A DNA stretch of 64,000 nucleotides from Fistulifera solaris (Eukaryota; Bacillariophyta; Bacillariophyceae; Naviculales; Stauroneidaceae). Shown here in pieces: positions 10,945 through 23,199 of this stretch. The first letter of the stretch is position 1. Each line of letters opens with the position of its first letter. A program made the position numbers and the translations under genes. Location of the stretch: contig AP026162.1 in the NCBI GenBank assembly GCA_030295235.1, positions 248,001 to 312,000 on the forward strand, in the 5' to 3' direction. The notes beneath the pieces are model-generated. The model did not search any database, was not told the DNA's origin, and was given only the letters and a program-made list of their open reading frames with translations.

Positions 10945-11707
10945 CGGCGTATCCTAAAGCTTAATTTTTAGTGTTTCGAGGTTTGATAAAAGGAAGGAAA
11001 TGCAGCTCCTTGCACATCACAACAAAATGATCGTTGTTTGCAGCCACAATAAAAACTTTCTTACCAGTTATTTGACGGCGGACGGCAAAACGGACACTAA
11101 CGTAGAAAGTACCCCACCTTGACCAAGATTGAGTTTTAGTTTTATCAATAATGAATCGACGTCTGGTCGCTTTCGTCGGCATCAATAATAACAGCAATAT
11201 AATAATGATGCTCCAAAATTGTTGACAGGTCCATTTGCATTGCGCTTATCGATCTTTTACGTTGCGAAACCTCATAAATTTGACATTTGTGGCGCACTAT
11301 GTCAAGAACGATTTTCTTTTGTAATTTACTATAGCCCAAAGTGTATGCGACCTTTTCCATGACTGGATTTCAGTCATGAGGTTCGATAATTTATCGTACC
11401 GGGAAAAAACATCTATGTGTAAATTAACACATGCCGAGTGCTATTCGCAAACACACTCGCAAACTGTTTCGCAACACTCGCAACGCTTCAAAAAAGGACA
11501 AAGACAAAATGAGGTGATTGCGGCGCATCACCTCTTCTATTCATTTTACCATACTTTATCAACACTGGTTGAAGGTCTAGTTAGCAACACACGTATTTGT
11601 CACTTACTGTAGTTGAGATTGGAAGAAGTTAAACGTCAACTACTCGGACAATAATATTAAGTATAACACAGGCACATTTTCGAGAGACTTTCGACGCACA
11701 ATTCATT
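10945..11707. other. Divergent intergenic region with one hairpin element
   Basis: Separates the nucleoporin and PP2A-A starts, so it carries two promoters. The only structure I see is the hairpin repeat at 11326-11380. Confidence 0.5.
11326..11380 (+). repeat. Dispersed ~56-bp hairpin element, copy 1
   Basis: Starts TTACTATAG (11326-11334) and ends with a perfect hairpin: CATGACTG (11358-11365), GATTT loop, CAGTCATG (11371-11378), followed by AG. The same architecture recurs in at least six other intergenic regions of this window. It lies in the shared upstream region of the nucleoporin and PP2A-A genes. Confidence 0.75.
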
Positions 11708-13968
11708 ATGCAGGCTCCGCAGCCAATGGACATTGATCCTATAGACGATGGTCCCAGATCATTGTCAAGTCCTAACGGTAATTCATCTGACAGAACAAAT
11801 CATTTTCAGGTGATAACGCTGCCGGCAACGATTTCGAAGGAAGAGGACGCGAGGAAAGCTATTGATATGTTGCGCAGTGAAGACTCGACTGCACGTGTTT
11901 CTGCTGCGCATCGTCTCGACTCGATCGCGTCTGTTCTAGGTCCGGAAAGAACCAGAGATGTAAGCTTCTTTTTTCGCTACACAGTCATGCTCTGTTCATA
12001 TTGTTTTCTTTCTCACATTTGTTATGTTCTCAAGGAGTTGTTGCCATTTGTCACCGATGGAGTGGACGACGAAGATGAGGTACTACTAGCACTGGCATCG
12101 TCATTGGGGAGAATGGTGACTCAGGTTGGAGGCCCGACACAGGCTCATACTCTTCTGCGTCCCTTGGAGTTACTTCTTACTGTAGAAGAAACGCTAGTTC
12201 GGGAAACGGCAACAACGTCCGTTCAATCGATTGCTGACCAGCTGCCGCCTCAATATTTTCAGCATGACTATGCTGATATGCTTCGCCGTTTGGCATTACA
12301 GGAATGGTTCACGGCACGTATTTCTGCCGCGTGTCTAATCGCGACTGCGCACACCCGATTGGTCGACCCGGAACAGCGAAAGGAACACATTGATCTCTTT
12401 GTACGTCTTTGTAATGATGACACGCCGATGGTACGGCGTATCGCGGCTCGACACTTGGGAACAATGTTACAAGCAGTAGTAGAAGCTGATGGGAGAGATG
12501 TGCTCAAACCAGGTGGGATTGCTGTCGAAAAACTAGTTCCTTTGTATGAAACATTTGCTGCCCCAGATCAACCCGACTCGGTGAGGCTACAAACAGCAGA
12601 AAATTGCGTGGCGTTTGGCAATATTATATCGTCGCTAAGCCGTCAACAAGGACGGAGAGAACCGCTGCGTGCACACGAGATTGCGCTTCTGCAGCGCATT
12701 CTTCCGCTCATTGTTGCTACGATTGATGATCGATCATGGCGTGTTCGGTGGACAGCTGCCGCAAAATTTGCTGCAGTGATAACTGCATATGATGATTTAC
12801 CGGACGTTACGGATGTTATGGATACACTCATTCCTGCTTATGAAAAGCTACTTCAAGATCCCGAAGCAGAGGTGCGAACAGCTGCAGCATTGAATTTAGC
12901 AGATGTAGCACGATGTAAAGCTCGTGTGCCGATGGGAAATGCAACTACGTTAAATAGAGCATCCGATAGTACAAACGAAGATACTTCTGGTCCCCGTGTT
13001 ATCGTGGCTGAGCGGTTGGTAAAACGGCTTACCAGTTTAACGGAAGACGACAGCGAGCATGTGCGAGCTGCAGTGGCATTGGTTGCTACCGGCCTTGCTC
13101 CGGTACTAGGCCGCGATGCGACTATTATGCACTTGGTTCCGCCTGTACTATTAATGATACGTGATGCTGCTTCAGAAGTGCGATTGAACCTGATTTCGTC
13201 GTTGGCCGCTTTGAATGAAGTCATCGGAGTTGACCTGCTGTCGCAGTCATTGCTGCCGGCAATTTTGGATCTAGCGCAAGACGGAAAGTGGAGGATTCGT
13301 TTAGCCATCATTGAAAATATCCCTCTGCTAGCCGGGCAACTCGGAAAGGAATTCTTCACAGACAGACTAGCTGGTCTTTGCGTGGACTGGCTTGGTGATG
13401 ATATTGCTACGATTAGAAAAGCAGCTGCGAAGAATCTAGAGGTATGTTCCATTCCCTGGCCTTTCCTTTCTGCTTTAATTGTCTCAGCTCACTTCCCCGT
13501 GTTCCTACTTTTAGGAGTTAACGGCTCTGTTTGGCACAGAGTGGGCACTGGAACATCTTGTTCCTCCCATTCAGGATTTTCTTGGGAGTGAGCTTTACTT
13601 GCGCAGATTAACAGCTTTACAGGCATGCTCTCTGATGGCAACTAAGATGAGCCAAGACTCGGCACGGAATGAAATCCTACCCAAAATCCTAGACATGGCT
13701 TTGGATCGGGTACGTTTTCTGTAATTTTATTTCCTTATCAATCTTACCACGCTAACGTCAATGAGTTTTGCAGGTCGCAAATATTCGTTTCAATGTTGCC
13801 AGGGAGCTTGAACGAATCTCACCGCACTGCGGGGTTTCTACTTATGAATCACAAATTGTCCCTGTGATAACCGTACTTATGAACGACGAGGATCGCGATG
13901 TCCGCTTTTACGCCGAATCAACTGCCACTTCTTTGGAAGAAATGCTGGCTCAAGGTGAACGTTCTTGA
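11708..13968 (+). CDS. Protein phosphatase 2A 65-kDa scaffold subunit A (HEAT repeats)
   Basis: Scaffold that holds the PP2A catalytic and B-type regulatory subunits. Four exons: 11708-11959, 12035-13441, 13515-13709, 13774-13968, with phase-0 GT-AG introns of 75, 73 and 64 bp. The 75-bp intron is a multiple of three and stop-free, so it can be mistaken for coding sequence; removing it restores RTRD|ELLPF as in other A subunits. The 682-residue product is almost entirely HEAT repeats with the family's recurring (V)RxAAA helices, ending with EDRDVRFYAES. Family markers include DEDEVLLALA near residue 95 and LFGTEWALEHLVP after exon 2. It is longer than the usual ~590 residues; the extra length is an acidic N-terminal extension and small inter-repeat loops (THTRLVDPEQ, NATTLNRASDS). 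Confidence 0.95.
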
Positions 13969-14185
13969 CGTAATTTTTAAAAAAATGTGAACTTGCAAAT
14001 ATTCTATAAGGCTTCAAAATTATTGTCATATGGTTACATCGATAGGATCGTCAGAGGTGCAGTCACAAACATACATCACATATAAAGGTAATTCTGCGAG
14101 AACCAGCAGGCACTTCAGACAACAAGATCTGAGTTCATTGTGGCAGGGTCAAATGAACTGTCTTTCCTAGACAGCATTGCATGGT

Positions 14186-16503
14186 TTAGAACAACCTGAA
14201 AAACTAGATTGTGATCAGACAGGACCAGAAAGGCACCTACCTTTTCCCAGAAACTAGCGCCGCATCATCGTCAACAATCGGAGCGTCCATTAAATCGAAA
14301 ACTTCATTTGTCGAGAGACGATCAGAATACGTTAACGTGGACGGCCTTTCCACTCCCCCCGAACTTAGATGATAGCTCCCCTAAATCAAGTGCGCTTTCT
14401 AGTTGCACATCACTCTTCAAGAGAAAGTCATCATCAAAAACGTCCAAAGCTAACGCCTCGATGGTGGTCGAGCGTCCTGATTTTAAAAGAGGCTCGGGTC
14501 TCGTCATCAAATCCATGGCGATTTCATCCAGCGTGCTTATCCTTGCCGTCGTCGATATAGGCTTAGGCTTTACCGTCGTTTCTGGTCCTAATGTGCTCTG
14601 CTCAAAGTTGCTGCTCAAAAGGTGCATTTCCTGTTCAAATTGCTCCGGATCCGTTCTCTTCGTAAAACCAGGGATGTACTGCTCTTTGAGACGGTTTGCA
14701 GCCGCACTACTGTCTCGGTTCAAAGCACATCGCTTCACGGAAGGACCCTGCAAACCGGGCTTTGTTTCTAACGTTTCATTCTGATTAGAAGTAGCGCGTT
14801 TCACCAAATCTGGCCTAGGAGCACCGGCTCGTCTTGGATTATCAGTCGATAGGCCTGGTAAAGCAGGAGGACCACCAACGCCATCACCTGAACTGTTCGA
14901 CCAACTTCTTGCAATTTCCTCATCCGCCGGATTTCGAGCGGACCAAGTTGACGCAACCACGGGGTCGACTTCGTAGCGTGGAGAAGGGGGGCCACTACCA
15001 GGTGTACTACCGCGTGAATTCGAAGCACCCTTGTTGTGTGTCTGGGTAGGAGATGGATATTGCATTAGCGAACTCCCACTGTAGTCACGAGCCGGCGCTG
15101 GATAACCGCCTTGAGGAGACTGAGGAGGTCCTCCACTATGATAGGGGTATGGTGGATATCCATTTGGCGGAGGCGGCCCCCAATGCCCGGGATACGCCCA
15201 CGGTCCAGAGTATCCCCTAGATGCTTCGCGAAAGGTTGTATACGGAATCGGATGACCGAGGGACACGTGCGGGAGCGGATTTTGACCTAAACTATGCTCT
15301 CGATCCCAACTAAAACCAGGTAAAGAGCCCCAACTTTCGTACCGACCCCCTGATGCCATGTGCTGATACGCAGCCGGGGGAGGTTGAGGCGGCGGACCTA
15401 CGCTCCCATAGCTTGGGTAACGGTAACCGGGTGGGTAAGCGCCCGGTGGCGGCGGGCCAAAGCTTCCCGTGCTGGTGATTCGCTCTTGTGACACGTCACC
15501 AGTGGATGTACTTCGAAAGGGATCCTGCCAGGAAAATCCTTCCAGCGCAATCTGTTCATTGGGTTTCAAATATTCACGACCAAGAGAATGGTCACGCGCA
15601 AGAACAGCTTTCGACGCGCCGCCTTTCTTTGCTCCATCATGTGACTTTGTTCCCTCCGCAAACTGAGTAGATTTCTCTTGCACTTCGTCTTCATCCGTCT
15701 TCATTATAGCAAAGGAATTTGCAAATTAGTCCGCCGCGAAAAATGGAAAAAACAAGATTGCAAAACACCCACTTACCGAATCGCCTCGTTCCGCAGCTCT
15801 TCGCTCATGCTCGAGATGTTGTCGAATCAGTGGGGCCTTTTCACGTAGCGCTTGACTAGTCTTTTCTCTGGCTTTCTTATCCCCTACATCATTCCATTTC
15901 TTTGTCTTTTCGTCAAATTTGAGAAATCGACCAGGGGGATCTTGATTTCTCCAAATACGGATGATATCCAGGGCCACCAAAGGTTTATCCAGACGTTTGC
16001 TGTTAACATAATCAATTTTGCGATCTTCCACCATCTTACGATACCGCTTGTTACCAAGATGATGATTTGTGCCGCCTGAAATACGAATGAAGAATGACAT
16101 GAGCATTCATTAACCCAACCCAAAAGATAGCATCCAAACAAAAAAATACTGACCCCCACGTCCAAAAAGGACATCATGATCGTGTACCTCGTCAACGTCT
16201 TTTAATGGATAATCTTTCCATCGTTCCTTCCTTTCCTTCTCTTCCTGAAGTCTCGCTTCTTCGTCAACACCGTCGTTCGCGACCGGAGGCTCCCCCTTCA
16301 TTATTTGCCTCTTCCATGTTGTCGTCTGTACTTTCCCCTTTACTCTCGTCAACACTTCCCGCTTCGCCACTCTCCAACGGTTCCCCTTCTTTATCGTCAT
16401 CGCTCAGCTTAGAAGTAACATCGGGTATGATCGCTTGTTCGTCCTCCGCGGTTGTCAACGCATCGTCTTGAATAATCGAATCATCTTGGTTGTTATTCGA
16501 CAT
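14186..16503 (-). CDS. DUF6824-domain protein (diatom-type DVLFGRGG family)
   Basis: Diatoms carry many proteins with this domain; function is not established, and a regulatory or DNA-binding role has been proposed only by analogy. Exons 16154-16503, 15777-16075 and from 15698 down, joined by two 78-bp introns. The domain spans the first splice: DVLFGRGG|GTNHHLGNKRYRKMV, then RIWRNQDPPGRFLKFD. The N-terminus is acidic; the long C-terminus is Pro/Gly/Tyr-rich low complexity. Two frame problems exist. The N-terminal frame meets the domain frame only if the G5 run at 16292-16296 (plus-strand C) is one base shorter. At the other end, the frame stops at 14322, but shortening the C6 run at 14355-14360 opens ~30 more sensible codons, a 45-bp intron (14196-14240) and a stop at 14186. 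Both look like sequence errors. Confidence 0.7.
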
Positions 16504-17189
16504 GGTGCGACGATGTTGTGCGCGTGCAGGCTATCTGACTCGACAAGAAAAATATGAAATGTTCTGGTCCCAAGAAGTGAGAGATTATCCTTTTGGTCGT
16601 TGCGTTCGAGATAATGTTGGCTTGTAAGTTCGCTCGAGTTCTCCGAACGCAGACCGGAATAAAACGTTTTGTTTTTATTTCAGTCACCCCCGTACGTGCA
16701 GTTTGTACGAAGCTTCCAGTTGACTTGAGAGAACTATCGGTCCGCAGAGCAGTGATCGTGTTTAAAAAACACGGAAGCGGATACTACACATAATCCGAGT
16801 GTGCAGTACCGGTTAGTCATTCTGCTTACGAATAAGAGCGCGCTGAAGTGGTCAAACTTGTCAAGTCGTGCTGAATTTTGATCCGCGAAAAGATACGCCA
16901 CATAACGTCAGGTTAACCGAGTGACTTATGTATTGTATACCGGTACGATGTATATTTACGCCAGTTTCTGTCGTGTTTTGTTGATGGCTTCTTCTGTATC
17001 TATCAAACTGTAGCTAGCAAGACTAGCTTGGTACTCCGAGTCGCAGCCATCAATACCGGTAGGTCGATTGATCAGAATGCATAATCATCGTACCGGTACC
17101 TGTCCGGATCGTCTGTCCGGTGCTTTAACTTCGAATTGTTTTTCCACGGGTCCACGCGTGCTTCAAAAGCATGCGGATATGCGGATGGC
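16504..17189. other. Intergenic with clustered TACCGGTA palindromes
   Basis: Between two divergent genes (DUF6824 start at 16503 and the COG0523 start at 17521). The 8-bp palindrome TACCGGTA occurs at 16938, 17054 and 17091, with a near copy (TACCGGTT) at 16807 and further TCCGG motifs at 17100-17120. No gene is seen. Confidence 0.45.
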
Positions 17190-17354
17190 TAGAGAAATTT
17201 TTCAGAAGCCGGCCTATTTCCGGGTGCTCAAGTTAGCATTTAGGCTGTATAGGGTATAGGGCCCTTCCTCCTACTGTTTGCGATTATAGCAAAGGGCCTA
17301 ATGGCTGGTTTGTTGAAGGTCACCCGGAAATAGGCTGATTTCTGAAAGAATCTC
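17190..17354. mobile_element. Small MITE-like element with probable 8-bp target duplication
   Basis: Inverted-repeat ends of about 35 bp sharing the exact core GCCTATTTCCGGGTG: forward near 17212-17226, and its complement CACCCGGAAATAGGC near 17321-17335. The outer parts (TTTCAGAA) also match. The flanking 8-mer CGGATGGC is at 17182-17189 and 17355-17362, consistent with a hAT-type target duplication. The 165-bp element has no coding capacity. The outermost bases of the two ends do not align perfectly, so the exact boundary is uncertain by one or two bases. It differs in sequence from the MITE at 8788-9101. Confidence 0.6.
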
Positions 17355-17520
17355 CGGATGGCGATGATGTTGATGATGATGGAGATCGGAGCGACAATAT
17401 CCATCAGTTCGCTTGGTAGTGCAGTGAATAAACAACCTGTTGCCTTAGCTAGCTATCTCATTTGACGCCGTTGTTAAAGCCCCTGAAGAGAAAAGATCAC
17501 AAACCAAATAGCTGGATAGC

Positions 17521-19213
17521 ATGACATCATTCAAGGCAGTTGGCAATTTTTTGATGCTACTTTTGGTCTCGTCGGTTCTCGGACGCAATGGTGCCACAGC
17601 GTGGCAGTCGCCTCTCTCGCGACGCGTTTTCCACCGATCGATGCCTTTTGCATTATCAGCATCGACTGAGTCGTCCACCACCGATGCTGCAGAAGTGAAG
17701 AGCGCAAAGAAGTCGGTTCCTATTACACTCTTGAGCGGCTTTCTAGGTACAGGAAAGACTACGACTCTGAAGCATCTTTTGGAAAATGTGGACGGTGTGA
17801 AAATTGGTGTTATTGTGAATGATGTTGCTTCCGTAAACATTGACGCCAAACTCGTGGCAGGACAAACGATCGACGGAATGGTGGAATTGCAAAACGGATG
17901 CGCATGCTGCAGTCTTGCGGATGAATTGTTCTTCTCCGTAGATAACATGGTCAATGATCGTGAGCTCGACGCTATTGTTGTGGAACTTAGTGGCGTCGCA
18001 GATCCGATGGCAATCAAAAACAATTGGATCATGGCACCGTCCTTTGTGAAAGAGAAAGCGGATGTCGCACGTGTTGTGACAGTGATTGACGCGGCCAGTT
18101 TCGGAACGGATTACATGTCGTGGGATGAAGCACGCGAAAGAAAAGGTTGGCTTACTCCGAACGAGGAAATGTCACCCGAGGGGAACCGCAAAGTTTCGGA
18201 ACTTCTCGCGGAACAAGTCGAAGCAGCGGATATCATCTTACTCAACAAGATTGATCTGGCAGAAAATGAAGAGCAGGTTGCCGTGGCGGAGAAGGTAGCG
18301 AGAGCGTTGAATGACAAGGCGGAAGTTCGCCGCGTGCAGTATGGTGTCATTTCTCCTTCCCTCGTCATCAGTGATGGTTCGGAAAATAAGATGGCTCATG
18401 ATCATGCTCATGATTGCAAAGAACCTGATTGCACAGACAGTAGCCACTCGCATTCACACGATCACGCGTGCGCGGAACCAGACTGCACAGACAGTAGCCA
18501 CTCACATTCGCACGATCACGCTTGCGCTGAACCAGGCTGCACCGACACTAGTCATTCTCATTCCCATGCTCATGATACTGAAACGTGCAATGACCCGACG
18601 TGTACGGAAGACCATTCTCACAGTCACTCGCATACTTCAGTCGACGAGCTTGGTATTGTGAACTTTGTGTACAAAGCGACTCGTCCTTTTGATCCTGTTC
18701 GGCTCATGAATGTTCTGAACAAGTGGCCTGTTCCGGTGAAAGAGACATTGGATCTTAATATTTTAAATGAGGGTTACGAGATCCCTGGCGAGGATGCCGA
18801 TGTCGATTCTCCCTTTGTCGGAGTCTTGCGCAGCAAGGAGCTTTTGCTGGTTTGCACCGAATAAATGGACCGGTGCAAACGAAGATGCCTGGCGCCATGA
18901 CACTGCCATGTTCTGGAGTCATGCCGGAAAAAGTTTTACGTTGAGTTCAGCGGGTAAATGGTGGGGAACATTGGATAAGGAAACAATGAAAAAGTACTTT
19001 GTTTCGAACATGAAAGAGTTTGATCGCATTATCGCGGAAGATTTCCAGACGGAAGAATTCGGTGATCGAAGACAAGAAATCGTTTTCATCGGCGTCAACT
19101 TGGACGAAGAAAAGATTAGGAAAACCATGGACGACTGTTTGCTGTCGGACGATGACATGGAAAAGTACCGCCGAAATCTTCGCAACTACGAAAGTACGCT
19201 TTTCACGAAGTAA
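17521..19213 (+). CDS. COG0523 (CobW/ZNG1-type) metallochaperone GTPase with His/Cys repeats
   Basis: G3E-family GTPase that hands metal, usually zinc, to client proteins. The leader MTSFKAVGNFLMLLLVSSVLG...ATAW suggests a bipartite plastid signal with Trp at +1 (inference). The Walker A motif GFLGTGKTT is followed by the family metal motif CACC in NGCACCSLADEL; NKIDL is the G4 motif. A linker (bases ~18391-18640) holds four related repeats of roughly 19 residues with HSHSHDHACAEPDCTDSS character, a dense metal-binding tail. The CobW C-terminal domain follows, but the reading frame slips once between RSKE and WFAPNKW. One base too many lies at about 18837-18844 (for example the T4 run). Removing it yields a continuous 563-residue protein ending at 19213. 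I take this as an assembly error in an intact gene. Confidence 0.85.
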
Positions 19214-19732
19214 GGACAGAGCAAGTCTTAACGTTTGATTGAGCTAATTCTAATAGGCACTACTTTCATTGAATTTGTTCGGGTTTTAGACCCTAAAGCG
19301 TCAACTAGCTTAAGCTGCCGGTCCTTCTTCAGTCGAACGTCGAACGTCGAACCAATGTCTAATCAAAGTTCGGCAACTGGTAAACTGAAATGCATTTTCA
19401 AAATCGAAAGGTACCGTACCCCTGATAGTCTAGCCTACTAGAAACAAAAGCAATAGACTCTAGATTAGGTGTTCCGGGTGCTTGCATGCGAAAGTCGGAG
19501 CGGTATCGCCGTTTTATTCTTCTCGTTTCTTCGCACGCGAAGCAGAATGCACGTCGTTTCGTTCGCACGCGCGTTCATTGATCTGTTTGATTGTGTTCGA
19601 AATCTCCGCTGACCTTACTTTCCCATGCCCGAGCGTGTGTTATACTGAATCTATTCGAATACATAACATATTAATTCACCCAAAGAGAGTCCCTATGAGA
19701 ATTAAAAGCCTACAATATCTTTTTTGAGCAAA
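19214..19732. other. Intergenic, no gene seen
   Basis: Promoter side of the kinase gene. A short direct repeat of GTCGAAC occurs near 19333-19350. Nothing else is recognised. Confidence 0.4.
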
Positions 19733-21947
19733 ATGACAGCAAACGCTAGTTGCAGTGATGTAACGTTTGCTGTCAATGATTGCTTCAATCTCTGCAATGA
19801 TTTGCACGAAGAGTTGGATGGCAGCGGTGAAGCCATTCGCGTCGGAAACTTGACTTTTGTCGAAGGAATCCTAGGAAGAGGTGCTTATGGTACCGTTCGA
19901 CTGGCCGTGCGCGACCGAGATCGTCCACCAGCGCACACGAAAACAACGCAAATAACATCGTCTCGTCGGCTAGGGCGTAGCATATCAGCCCCAGCCGGGA
20001 AGGATATATTTCGATCAAGTTATAATGGACGCTCAGCGAACAGTTCGTCATCACTTTTCCGTGATGATGATAGAATATCGGCTTCGCGAACCAGATCTTT
20101 CGATTTTGATGATGGTTCGGAAGACGAAGACTATGTCGCGGTCAAAATATTTCGGAAATCTCAATTGAAGCGTATGAGGACGATGGAGCGTAACAAAGAG
20201 ACGAATAAAGTGCAAGTGAGGACGGCTTTAGAAAAAGTAGAGCGAGAAATTGCTTTGATGAAGAAACTCTCGCACCCGAATTTGGTCAAGTTCTTTGAGG
20301 CGATCGATTCTCCGGATTCGGGACTGTTATACATGGTTATAGAATACATGCCACTCGGAGAGATCCTCACTTACCAAAACAATGGAACTTTTAGCAGAAG
20401 GGCTCCCCCGACAGGGATAGCCCAGATTCCGGGTATCACGAATGGTCACTTTGATGAACGCCATGCAGCGCTGTATTTTGTGGACATTTTACATGGGCTA
20501 GCTTATCTGCATCATCACCACATTGTGCATAGAGACCTCAAGCCCGAAAACGTGTTGCTAGACTGCCGTGGTGTTGCACGTTTAAGTGATTTTGGAGTTT
20601 CACACATGTTTGATGAAGATGAAACGTTTTGCACTACCGACCACTCGGGTGCTAGCATTAGCAGCAATCACAGCCAGACATCTTCCGCGTCCCTCAGCGT
20701 TGACGACTTGAAAAGGAAAAGTCGTAAAGAGTCTTTTAGCGTGGAGTCGGAATCTGCTTTGAACATGAAGCCGATGGGTAACACTGGATTGATGACAAAA
20801 ACGGAGGGCACTTGGGCGTTCTGGAGTCCAGAGATGTATGGGTGTTCGTCTTTCTCAGGCTATGCCGCCGATATATGGGCAGCAGGAGTCTGTCTTTACA
20901 TTTTTGTGACTGGTAGACTGCCGTTCTATTCCGAAGCCCCGGCGGAACTCATGGATTTGATTAAAGAAGGGACCGTACCCTACGATGATATTGGAATCAC
21001 TGAAGAAATGCTCGATCTTTTGAAGAAGGTTCTCGAAAAAAATCCTTCCAAGCGGGCAGGTGTTGGAGACTGTCTGGGTCATTCTCTATTGGAACGGCCG
21101 CGGAAGGAAAGGATCAAACTTTTATCGATCGAACTTGCTCGTAGTGAGGCAACAAATACAAAAGTTTCTGAAAGCGATATTCGCTCGGTAAGTGACTTTA
21201 GCTGTATTGTCTTATCAGCGCATCCGGATCGCACTCTAATGCCGGCTTGCATCTTCAGGCCTTTCGAATTGTTTCAAAAATGCCAGCAGTCTTATTGCGA
21301 ACAGCAAGTAAGCAACTACAAGCAGGATTTCAAGCAGCCAGGAGCAACTTTTCATTCGATAGGCCAACCACTCCCCGCCGTCGGGGTTTAAGTGTTCCGG
21401 GAGAAGGGGGGAATACCGATAAAGAGAGTGACAATGACAAGCGAATTAATCGTAGTAACTCTTCAAAAGCATCCTCGAGAAAGAAGTCGTTTCAGAGCTT
21501 CTTCAAGTCCCCGGCATCACCACCAAGGACACCTAAGCAACAAATCACACAGAGTTCATCCATTTTTCGTTCAGCAGCGTCAAGTGTTTCTGGGGAATCC
21601 GCTGCAAGCCGAATAAAATCCTTTTCCGTATCGCCAAGCACAGGGACTCAGAAACTTTTAGCGCGAATAGTGGTGGTACTCCGACCAAGTCCTCGGTCCC
21701 CGAACGGCAAAACAAAGTATCGCGAAGCGTCATTTTTCATCGAAAGCAATCGGACATAAGTAATATCAGCGGTAGCTGCGACGAAGCGGATGGTTCGGGT
21801 CAAGAGTTTCCGGACTCGAAACCCGTATCGAAGAGGCGTCATCGGTCTAGAGTTCCGGCCGTGATAGAAGATAGTTTGGCTGTCATGTTGGATTCTCAAG
21901 CACACAATAATGATGCTACATATGCCCGCCATTTAACGGATGCCTAA
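19733..21947 (+). CDS. Ser/Thr protein kinase, CaMKK-like
   Basis: Likely upstream kinase of the CaMKK/SnRK-activating group. Two exons, 19733-21187 and from 21259, with a 71-bp GT-AG intron. The P-loop GRGAYGTVRLAV (residues 48-59) is separated from the catalytic VAVKIF Lys (~138) by a Ser-rich insertion of ~75 residues. HRDLKPEN and DFGVS follow. The activation segment carries another ~60-residue Ser-rich insertion before EGTWAFWSPEM, a form typical of stramenopile CaMKK-like kinases. The Ser/Lys-rich C-terminal tail changes frame at 21643-21645. The frame as written stops at 21759 after poor-quality sequence. One extra G in GGG restores 60 good codons (RDSETFSANSGG to HLTDA) and a stop at 21945-21947, giving 714 residues. 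Kinase identity is firm; the subgroup is inferred. Confidence 0.85.
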
Positions 21948-22450
21948 TGATCGACAAAAATGATGCCAATGACTATTTTTGAAAGCAGCTCTTTTATTTC
22001 TTTTCCCATCCAGCCTGATGTAGAACCACTGATAAGGCAAAGTATAGACTGCAACAAGTTAACAGCACTAACGATTAAACCATACGATCTATTTCATCAG
22101 CTACTAAGCATTAGTTTCTATTGACACATCCTTCGCATCAGTCTCGGATTAGTCGACTAGACACATGGGAACTGGGTTCTATGCAGTGTACCGACGGGAT
22201 CAGTGTCGATTCATACGACAACAAATGACACTCGCACGTCAACTCGCGATGGACGTCACCTGTTAAAAGGGCATGCACAACAAAATCTTGTTCTTAAAAA
22301 TAATTTACATGAAGCTTTCTTCGGAATGTCTTTTTTATTGCCATGTCGGATCGATGGCGCGACAAGATTCAACACATGCACGTGTACATCGAAATCACAC
22401 GCGAGTATGAGATACAGACCTGGTGTTGCCTCTTTCTTTACCCTGTTATT
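21948..22450. other. Convergent intergenic region, no gene seen
   Basis: 3' ends of the kinase and eIF4E genes face each other here. Only short open frames occur. No repeat is recognised. Confidence 0.4.
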
Positions 22451-23136
22451 TCACACTTGAAATTGCACTTCGTTGCGAAACGATCTCCCACTCGCCTTGG
22501 CAACTTTATGCGCCTGAAATTTGATCGTCGTGGCACTATCCATTTCCAACGTCTTTTTCCACTTTTCACCCACACGTTCGCACGTGTCCTTGTTAGTCCC
22601 TTTGAGCCACAAGGAGACTCTGGACTCGGATTTGCGCACCGACACGACGGCTCCGACAATTTCGGACCCTGAAGTATAAATGTTTCCCCCAACATGGCCA
22701 TGAGTGTAAATAACCAATACTTGTCGGTTTTCCCTACCCTTGATTCTTTTTTGTTGATTGTTAAAATGAATTTACCTCCGTTGATATTAGCGGGGTCTTC
22801 CCAGGTCGGCTCAACGTTTTCAACAAAGACCGAATAGTTCGACTGCAGCGGCACTTGTGAAGGTGCTTTTATATTATTGTAAATGCTCCAGAATTCTCCC
22901 ACAGTCTTGAAAGTTGCTAACTTTTGCAAACAGTCTTTCCAGTCGCCGCCGACGACCATTTTCGGATTGTCGTACCAGATCGACCACGTTCGATGTAAAT
23001 TCACGTCGCTGGGAATACCTTTGGAAAGAGAACTCTTCGTGTGTTCGGAATCATCCATTTCCTGGTTGACCTGTGTCATGGCTAGTTTTTGTTTTAAATA
23101 TTTGTTTAACAGTGACCTGGAAGAGCGGTCATGCAT
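22451..23136 (-). CDS. EIF4E: Translation initiation factor eIF4E
   Basis: mRNA cap-binding protein of the eIF4F complex. Intronless. Conserved cap-binding Trp contexts: LHRTWSIWYD, the VGEFWSIYN helix (eIF4G-binding side), VEPTWEDPAN, then NGGK and YWLFTLMAMLG. The C-terminal half (EIVGAVVSVR, WLKGTN, FQAHKVAKASGRS) is in another frame. The junction lies in the G5 run (plus-strand C 22686-22690); one extra G gives MLGGN...SGSEIVGAVV and a normal 228-residue protein ending at 22451. eIF4E is essential, so an assembly error is the likely cause. The start may be the ATG at 23134-23136 or the Met 19 codons later (MTQVNQEMDD), which gives a length closer to other eIF4Es. Confidence 0.92.
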
Positions 23137-23199
23137 TTGCTGGAGGTACGATAGGGAATGAATACATTAGAGAGGGTCTCATATCCCTAAGGAATTTTA

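Noticed and set aside
11960-12034. Extra coding segment in PP2A-A
   Set aside because: It is a 75-bp GT-AG intron that happens to lack stops; splicing it restores the conserved sequence.
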